Shown here: piece by piece, positions 32,301 to 39,931 of the stretch
Layout of the letters: each line of letters starts with the position of its first letter
Position numbering within the stretch: the stretch's first letter is position 1
From: Folioceros fuciformis
Taxonomy: Eukaryota > Anthocerotophyta > Anthocerotopsida > Anthocerotales
Direction: 5' to 3'
NCBI GenBank assembly: GCA_049999805.1
Contig: JBNGIO010002643.1
Location: forward strand, 1-39,931
Length of the DNA stretch: 39,931 nt
Notes under the pieces: model-generated
Told to the model about the DNA's origin: nothing
Seen by the model: only the letters and a program-made list of their open reading frames with translations
Database searches by the model: none
Program-made: the position numbers and the translations under genes

Positions 32301-35300
32301 CTCGCCCCTCGTCTGAACTGTAGATCTTCAAATCATGCCTGTAAGTGCTATGCAGCCTGAGCAAACCTGTCCCTTCCCCTGCAGATACAGTTTTTACATG
32401 ACTAAGGTAGACAGCGTTAAGTAGCATACATGGGCAAGGATTCAACTTCTTGAAGCATAAACCCCACACCTGGATACATGATATTCCTGAAGGAGCGCCC
32501 TAGCTCCTCGGCCTGCATGGTCAGAGAATCACAGCATCATTACAAGTATGGCAGAGAAATAGATCAGATTCACTACCATTCAACACTGCCAAGCGCTCAC
32601 CTGCTTCCGACCGGAGTGTGTAAGAACCCCACCATATTTGAGAACCATCAACGCTTCGGATGGCTTCTCCTTGTCAAATTCCTCATCATCCTCATCTGAT
32701 GATGATAAAGTTGTCCACTTTTGTGGCTTCAACTGAACCTTGCGATAAATGCCCGAAAAATGGCCTCCCTGGTTCAGACCCAACAATCACGCTGCAATTT
32801 TCTCCACAGAAATGAACAATGACCGAACAAGATGCAACGGCAATCACGCTGTATATCCACATAAATGAACCACAACCTAACAAGATGCAACATGTTCAAA
32901 TTCGAGCACATATTTGAAGAGCACGGAAGATTCACAATACCTCTTCCAGCACAGCTTTAACGTGTCGGAGTTTCTCTGCATGTTCCAAATCTTCAGCCTC
33001 ACTATCACTTTCCTTACCTGACCTGCAGTAAGTGAAACTCTCCATCAAAAACTTGCGAAACAATAAAAATCATTGATTATGTAGCTCGTCTATGGCTTTG
33101 AACCTTGCACGAGGTACTAGAGCGCGTGTTGCATCAAGCAGGTCCTGAAGCTGCACCGCACTCTTTAACTTGGCCTGCCGAAAGCAAAAGCACAGCAAAG
33201 GGTTTACAGGTGAGAGAGTGACAAAGAAAACGAATTTCCTCTGGAGTACCCAAACCCATCATGCACAGCACCCAATTACATATTGAAGAACGGAGGAAGA
33301 CCTCAGATCTTGGTCTATTGCTGTTATACTTGAGCATTAGGTCCAACAACCGGTCTTGCGTGACTTTCATTTTCACCTTCTGCTTTGGTGTACGGTCTCC
33401 ACTGCACTCATGAATGAAGGAGTCAGCGCTGCAGCATGAAGAGCGATAGAAAATAGAAGGAGGCCCTTACAAACACTTACTGACGGAGAACTGCAATGAC
33501 ACAACGAAGCTCTTCTGACTGTCCAAAAGTGCCTCCTGTTAAAATAGTGCTGCCCTGCCTAGAAATTTCTCCAGTCCTTTCTGGCTCAAGATGCCATGGC
33601 AGGATGGGAAGTGTGGAAGACAGATGAGGGGCCTTGGCTTCAAGAAACATAGTCCTGAGCACACATGCTGCATCATCGTAATACCTGCCACTCTCGGAAG
33701 TGAGGAATCGTTTGGCACTCCACACTTACGAAGACTTCTCAATTCTGTGTGCCATCTAAATACCCAGTATATTCAAATGGTGCACACGGCAAGCAGACAG
33801 AAAACGCAACTCACTTGTACGAATTCTTCACAAAGCTCCATCCATTCACGTCACAAACATAGGATCTCCCTTGAGACCGTAAAAGGTCGAAACCGCAGAC
33901 CTGAGTGGAAATAAAAATATCATCAGGTGCGAGTAGAATTCTCAAGGCCATCATGGTACTTGATGTACAGATCCCCAACAGATACTGCGAGGCTGAGGCG
34001 TGTGACTTTGGATCCTTGCCAAGCACAAATATGATGAACAAGTACGTGGTAACCATTGCTGGAAAACAGGACGAATGATCGTGCCAAGAAACGTGAAATA
34101 TAAGCTCACCGCTTGGCCAAATGCTACAACAACATCTCGAGCCATTTGCTTCTCTGCTGGTGTTAACAAGACTGGATACCTGACCTGTGCAAATACAATT
34201 CAATCCACATGACCGTTGTGACTGGAGACCTGCAGCAGCAACATACTGACAAAGTTGTCCATACCTCCTTGCCATCTGCACTTCTCATGACAACACCATC
34301 AACCACAGGGGACTTCCGTGCCTCAGCATGGGCATATTCTGGACCAACTGTGTAGACCTGCAAGCAACACGAGATGTTTCAATCAAAGTGCTCTCAACGC
34401 TAAATAGCTTTGAACAGGACCTCTGCAATCAGTTAGAGAGTTGTGACACGCATGATAAGATGGATGAATGTTGTTTATGTTATGACACATTCGAAGGCTA
34501 CCTTGACATCGGTACCTCCAGTAGTAAGAAACTCTTCATAAATATAGGACCCTCCTCTCCGTACTCTCCTTGTGTCAGGGTAAAACTCGCTTGAGCGTTC
34601 TACCACCTGTATTCACAGGAAGGAAAGGTAGCAGAGAGGGAAACAAGTACAAGTAAGAGCTGTTGTTCATGAACCCAGATAATGATCCAAGTCCCATGAT
34701 AACCGTCCTTGGCTCCCTTTTCTGTCGATCGGCAATAAGCTGTTAAAGTAAAACCTAACGAACCCGGATTGTCATTTGTGTGCCATTCAGCTTTGATTAT
34801 TCCTCCGGAAATCAATACTTACATGGCCACTGCGATCTTGTATCCAGTACTTGCTACCTTCCTCACTGGCTGTGAGGTTCATGCCACTTCATTTGCTAAT
34901 GGGGAATTACACATGGATAAGGCTGACACAGACTTCTCTGAACCACAATGTCTCACGGACTTTGAAGGCGAGATTCTGCAAGTTCAGATCTGCATTGGCT
35001 GTAGAAGTGTAAAAGTTAGGTCAGGTGGTGAGCCATGCGACTCATTTGTTGAGTACAATAAAGAGACCAAATGGATGACGGTTGGCTCAAACAGATCCGT
35101 GAGGCCAGATTTGTGACCTACAACTGAACAGAAATGCTCAGAGATTGTGAGCAGGCAATGTTGAGAACCATTTACCAGAGCAAATCACAGATTAGTTCAA
35201 ATGCTTCAAGGACACAGGAGTTGTGCACAAATTCTGTGACGATGCAGCATTGGGAACATAGAGAGTGATCACCGCAAGCACATCTGAATCACGACAAAGG

Positions 35301-37225
35301 CAACAGAGGCGATAATAAACAAAAGGAGCAACAGGTTTGGTGCTAATGCAAATATTCGTTCATGAAGATTTGGCACACACAAAACCTTCCAAATGTTGAG
35401 CCTGCTCAGGGTGAAAAGGAAGAAGACGAAGCTCATGACTTCTACAGGGGATCTACCCGTTGCTAACTAGTACCTTGACGTCTGTTCCTCCCGTGGGCAT
35501 GAATGCTTCATAGATGTAGGAGCCTCCCCTACGAACCCTTCGCAGTTGAGGATGGAATTCACTTGATCGATTCCCGACCTATACATCGCAGCATCAGTGC
35601 CACTTAACTGGATGCCGAGTCATGAGCTCAATGAGAGTAAAATGGGTTCCACACATACCTTACGGAAAAGCTCTTTCATCCCTCCTCCCGCTGAACTTGG
35701 GTAGTAAATCATCACACTGTGGTTGTCACCTACTCAAACAAAAGTCAAAGTTGAGATACAAAGTATAGCGGACACTTTTGAGCCTTTTCTTTGCGGAGGT
35801 CAAATGCGAAGAAGACGAAGATACCATCGACAGGCTTCTCAACAAAGGGCTTCATGATCCTTTTGCCGTGAACTTCAACATAATCTTCTTCCTCAACGAA
35901 GTAGTCAAGGTCCTGGTCCGGGTACTCTCTATTGACAAGGGCGTAGGTGGGAGTGGGGATCCCATACTCTTCCAGTCGCTACAACAGATGAGACATCCCC
36001 GGGATAAGTAATTCACGGCCCTCATCGCTATCGATTTCTTACATAACATGTTGCTCGTTACTCAGGAACCACATGAGGCGGATTACAGTTGAGAACATAC
36101 AGAGTAGACCTTCCTTCGATCGTGGAGAAGGTGTTGCGAGCCCAACTCATTCACCAAAAAGGGCCTGCGGTGACAGCGAACCAACAATGAGCACGAGGAC
36201 AGGGAGGCGAATTGCAAAACGCACTCAGTTCCCGTGGGCACCGAGACCGCTCTAACTGGGAAGACGAGAGCTCACTTTCTGAGTATCGCATACGCCTCGG
36301 CCTTCTCCAGAGGGTAGCCAGTCGAATAGAAAGCTATCAGACAGTCGCAGATTGGCCAGCTGTAGTGCAACCGTAAAGTGTTTCAACAATCACGATATCA
36401 GGAGTATCCAAATGCGCGCTGCACAACAAACATCGGGGAACAAACTGCGACAGCAAATGTATTTCGACTGGCTCAACATTTGAGCTGCGACTCATTGTAA
36501 AACTCGTATTTCAAGAATCATACGTACTTCTCGACAGGTTCCTCCAGAATGACTTTGTCTCCGAAAATAACCACCTGAAATAAATCCGTCAACACAAGCA
36601 GCACACATGAGCGACGAACTTTTGCCGCCACGCTCTCCACACAAAGTCAAGAATCGAAACCCCAGAGTCAGGAAGATTCCAGCAACATCAACCCGTCGCC
36701 GTGCATGCCACCGAGACAAGAAGAACTCCGCGGAGTACAAGAAAGCGTTAACGCGCTCATCACCGTACCTCGAATTCCCCAAAATCCTGAAGCCTCTTCA
36801 AAATCTCGGTCATAGGAGCTGATAGAGCCTGCAACACCAGAGGGAAGAGTCAAATTTCACAATAGCAGACACAACCCATCGCCTCCGCTCACCACCCCAC
36901 CAACGATTCTCACACGGCGCGTTCGAACATCATGCGACCCGACTCAACTCTTTCAGAACTCAAAATTAATCCCACCAACCACCAACTACTCTGACACCCC
37001 TTTAGTCACAAGAACACGAGGCTGGAGGTCCCACCCCACAAACGAGGACCCACAAAAATTCCCCCTCAATTCGTCCTCCGAACCGCACCACTCCCTCCGC
37101 TCGCTACTCACCTTCTTCTCCAGCACACAAACACCCACCACCACCTTGGACGGGTAGTAGGCCCCATCCCCGCCACCGAACACGCTTGCGGCAGTGGCGG
37201 CAACATTCTGTCCTCCGGTCCCCAT
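29329..37225 (-). CDS. VIH: diphosphoinositol pentakisphosphate kinase, VIH/PPIP5K type
   Basis: Thirty exons join in phase to about 1070 residues: 37112-37225, 36769-36828, 36528-36574, 36276-36359, 36101-36164, 35825-35978, 35659-35729, 35474-35578, 34265-34357, 34110-34184, 33815-33900, 33481-33684, 33302-33401, 33104-33174, 32941-33022, 32601-32768, 32470-32512, 32296-32378, 32077-32139, 31911-31985, 31689-31811, 31297-31535, 31050-31094, 30868-30934, 30695-30766, 30338-30615, 30132-30189, 29878-30045, 29700-29774 and 29329-29574. An N-terminal ATP-grasp kinase domain has [40 protein letters not shown] and [14 protein letters not shown] histidine-phosphatase-like domain follows, with [10 protein letters not shown] near residue 385. 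VIH enzymes make and turn over InsP7/InsP8, signals for phosphate status and jasmonate responses in the cytosol. Exon 8 exists in two versions, described separately. Confidence 0.95.
34502..34606 (-). other. VIH: alternative (second) copy of VIH exon 8
   Basis: This interval has a good acceptor (ATACAG), 35 open codons and a good donor (AAG/GTAGCC). Its peptide matches the exon at 35474-35578 at 27 of 35 positions, both 105 nt and both phase 0. Shared core: [12 protein letters not shown] and GGTDVK. This copy keeps the family-typical EEF where the other has EAF, while the other keeps GNRSSEFHP where this one has VERSSEFYP. Including both would duplicate part of the ATP-grasp fold in frame, so they are probably used one at a time. 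Confidence 0.88.
34607..35473 (-). other. long VIH intron between the two exon-8 copies
   Basis: At 867 bp this is by far the longest interval in the gene, whose other introns are mostly 60-200 bp. No third exon copy was seen. A plus-strand frame (34769-35116) has no family character. Sequences that choose between the two exons might lie here. Confidence 0.5.
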
Positions 37226-38382
37226 TCTGCAGCGGGGAAACGGCAATCGAAACAGGCGAGATCACTCCCTCCACGTGCAACACCACTGCATGCTCGAATA
37301 CCCCTGGCTTCCCCCAACATGTAGCTCCCGGAATTCTCCCATAGCGCCAGGAATTCCGCCCTCCAGGAACACAACCAACAAACACGCAGGGAGCGCAACC
37401 TGTGGGTGGTAACAGCGCGTGGCTTCGACTCTTGGCAGCCCGGAGGGAAACACTTTGATTTGTTCAGCCCAGGCCACGGCAGGCCAGGCCAAAATGGTCT
37501 AAAACCAGGCCAGACTGGGCCAACGCAAGGAAAAAAAAAACCGAGACACAGTCCAGCCGGCAGGGATGTCGCTTAATCACGGCTCACAACCTGCGCTTGA
37601 CCTAACTGATCCCAGTCTCATGACTCCCAGTGGTTGGTACGATCAACGATGCTGGGAATCTGGATTGGACGTTGTGTACTTGCCGGCACTGACATTCTCG
37701 TTGTCATGCACAAGGGCGAAGCCAAGAAAGGGTCGCCGAGCTGCCAGTCTGAAGTGAAAAAAAAAGCCACCCACAAACTTATCGGAATCTGGGAGCTGGA
37801 ATCTGAACCACGCGTGGATGGCCGCCGCGTGGACTGGGTGCACTGAATCTTCCCCGGGATCCATTCTGGCGAAACTTCATTTCGCCCCACCGGGCTGCTA
37901 TCCCGCCGACACGACCAGATGTTGCCCTGGGATTTCCTGACCTTGGAAACCAGGGGGCCCTACACTTCGTCACCACACTCGTTTTTAGCTTCTAGCATTT
38001 GGCATCGCATCAATGTCTTCACTCCCGGACCCGCCTACAGCTGCACAGCCTTCATGCGACTTGCCCCTGTTCACCACTGACGAGCCGCCGTCTATTCTTG
38101 TAACCATCTCCATCTCCAGCTTGTGTCGTCAGCCTCTCAGCTTTTTGATCTGGCTTGAGCTCACCGAGACTCGGGATACGCACACAGCGTGGATGGATGG
38201 ATGACTACAGCGGTTTCTCTCGATCCAAGTCATCGGGTATGCCACGATTCCAAGCACATTCCTAACACCACGCAGCTTCATTCAAATCTTGCGTTATCTC
38301 AGGCTGCTGACGCACTCCAGGTGTGTGGTACAGCGTGCTCTGAACACGTATATACATACAGAAGTGGACAAGACCAGCCTAT
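37226..38382. other. intergenic: VIH 5' region and 3' flank of the plastid-protein gene
   Basis: No protein-like frame was recognised. Short GGCCAGGCC-type repeats occur near 37470-37520. The VIH promoter is expected just right of 37225. Confidence 0.5.
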
Positions 38383-39253
38383 CTACCTGTCCACATAGCC
38401 GTCTTCCCTATCTTGTGCTTCCGAGACCTTGTTCGCTATACTGGTGGCCTTGTACCAGAGAAAGCCCTGCAGGAAAGACGAGCCCTTCCTTGAGCATCCC
38501 CTGCTTTTGAGCAGAAGCGTGCCAGGAAAGGAGAATACAGCATGCAATTGCTGCCCGCCTACGGCTCAGCTCAGTGAATGGGATTGCACACATACCGCAA
38601 CAGGAAGGCCGGTGATGGCGAAAAAGCCCAAGATCGGACCCCAGAACGGGCTGTCCGGTTGAACTACCCCGAAGATAGGATTGGAGTTGAAGTATTCGAA
38701 CACGGAACCCACCTGATGCCACCGGCATACACGCACAATCCAAATGTTTCCACATGAGCACGGAACTCGCAAATGTTCATGCTAATCCAGCTACATCCAA
38801 CAAAACCGAGAGTCCTGCACTTTTCTTGTCGTAGCATCGACAACAATATTCAATTCCAGCAGGCTTACTTACAGCGGCTATGGCGACGATGGCCGAAGCA
38901 AGCAGGTAGACGAAGAACGGCAGGTCCTGTCCCTCCTCCGCAACTGCAGCTGCTTTCTCCCCGCCAGCCCAGGGCGGCAGCACATCACTCCCGGGCTTGG
39001 CCCATTCCGGGACCTTCTCCCCCTCGCCCGAGCTCCCAACAGAGGATGAAGATTTGTTCACCGCATCCACGATCCAAGATGCGCGCCACCGGCTCCCAGC
39101 TGCTCCCCATTGCACTCCTCGACTTGCATTCCTCCTCAAAAACCAGGGATTGGCCGGGGAGGCTGCAGACGATGTAGACGGGGCATGGTGAGCCCCGATA
39201 GCTGCAGCAGCGGCAGTGGCAAGACACGAGCAGGAGGTAGCCGGGGTCCCCAT
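38383..39253 (-). CDS. plastid-targeted membrane protein of unknown function
   Basis: Three exons (38873-39253, 38596-38712, 38383-38466), all phase 0, give 193 residues. The N-terminus is Ala/Ser/Arg-rich and poor in acidic residues, like a plastid transit peptide. A hydrophilic stretch with KVPEWAKPGSDVLPPW follows, then a membrane segment (FFVYLLASAIVAIAAVGSVFEY), the motif NPIFGVVQPDSPFWGPILGFFAITGLP that forms a second membrane segment, and a short charged tail with WYKATSIANKVSEAQDREDGY. The second half resembles conserved uncharacterised chloroplast membrane proteins of plants, recalled but not checked. A thylakoid or envelope location is inferred. No enzyme motif is visible. Confidence 0.8.
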
Positions 39254-39931
39254 GGCTCAGATATCACAAGCCATGGCATGGCTGGAGGAGCACCATACTC
39301 ACAACCCTAACGGATAGCGTTTGCTTGCTTCCCATTGGCTTGGACGCTGCGCGCTAGGGTTTGAAGTTCTGGTTTGGAGTCCATCTTTCGTGTGGCGACA
39401 ACGAGGGCCCCGACGATGGTCGAGGCAGTCTCGAGGCTGTACGCTCAAGCTCATGGAAGAGTGGAGTACTCATCCGTGTCATGGCGAGACCAGTGAGGGT
39501 TGCCCCGACGTGTGATGCCCGGTTCTTCGGCGGAGACGGAAGGGATGAAAATCCGCCTGAGTGGAGGTCTGATTCGTCTGCCAGGAAAGCGTGGACGGCA
39601 CCAATTCACCCACTTCTCAACCACCGCCATCCTTGTAGTAGTATGTACGCTTACAAAGTTCCGCAGCCAGCTACTCTGAATCAAGAGCCGAAACGCCCGA
39701 CACCCGTAGCCCGCACGCAGGAGCTGGCGACGACGCCAGGAGGGTAGCCGGCTATGGCTCACGAGGTTATGCCATGAGGATGCGTCACGGGTCTGTAGCA
39801 ACGACACCCCAACATGCGGCCGGTCTGATCTCAAGCCAGCGGTCGGGGTCTGTACATCGCATTGCTTTGTTTAGCTTTGTGCCTACATGGTAGGGCAAAA
39901 AGGTGAGGAGCCAGGCCACCCGGCATTGGCT
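39254..39931. other. upstream region to the window edge, no gene seen
   Basis: This should contain the promoter of the plastid-protein gene. Frames of up to 128 codons on both strands (39361-39834) lack family character. Confidence 0.45.

Noticed and set aside
34502-35578. Constitutive inclusion of both VIH exon-8 copies
   Set aside because: It keeps the frame but would insert a second copy of a 35-residue piece inside the ATP-grasp fold. Mutually exclusive use is more plausible.
1-39931. tRNA, rRNA and CRISPR arrays
   Set aside because: No tRNA B-box with a matching acceptor stem, no rRNA-like block and no regularly spaced repeats were noticed on reading both strands. A covariance-model search was not possible.

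Overview
This is a window of nuclear DNA from a green plant. The evidence is a nuclear RbcS gene with introns and a plastid transit peptide, two NIP-type aquaporins, a plant GDSL lipase, a plant VIH (PPIP5K) inositol pyrophosphate kinase and many short GT-AG introns. Base composition is near 50% GC by eye, genes are closely spaced and most introns are roughly 60-200 bp. This suits a compact non-seed plant or streptophyte genome (hornwort-like would fit), but that is inference: no marker in the window fixes the species. All gene models were built by hand from splice sites, phase continuity and family similarity recalled from memory. No transcript or database evidence was used.

Layout. 1-1506: a possible C-terminal gene remnant at the left edge, then sequence without a supportable gene. 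1507-4898 (-): 14-exon DDI1 (UBL, retropepsin-like protease, UBA). 5556-6758 (+): intronless DRG2-type GTPase, divergent from DDI1. 7399-8682 (+): five-exon GRAM-domain WBP2-like protein. 9204-9761 (-): small basic orphan protein. 10.7-14.5 kb: a repeat island with two long inverted repeats, one carrying an exon-like spacer, and a near-perfect short hairpin. 15807-17144 (-) and 18895-20147 (+): a head-to-head pair of NIP aquaporins with matching exon phases but different pore residues. 21200-22695 (+): five-exon GDSL esterase/lipase. 23969-24718 (-): RbcS with an unusual mature N-terminus. 25196-26440 (-): secreted alpha/beta hydrolase with an exitron-like intron. 27175-27788 (+): broken small heat-shock protein pseudogene. 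29329-37225 (-): 30-exon VIH/PPIP5K kinase with two alternative 105-bp versions of one kinase-domain exon. 38383-39253 (-): three-exon plastid-targeted membrane protein of unknown role.

The genes do not form a pathway. They are ordinary housekeeping, transport and metabolic genes side by side. The most interesting items are the duplicated, apparently mutually exclusive exon in the inositol pyrophosphate kinase, the divergent NIP pair with altered selectivity-filter residues, the foldback element with a captured coding-like segment, the in-frame stop-free intron of the hydrolase, and the RbcS lacking the usual Cys-Met processing site. I found no evidence of a wholly new multi-gene system.
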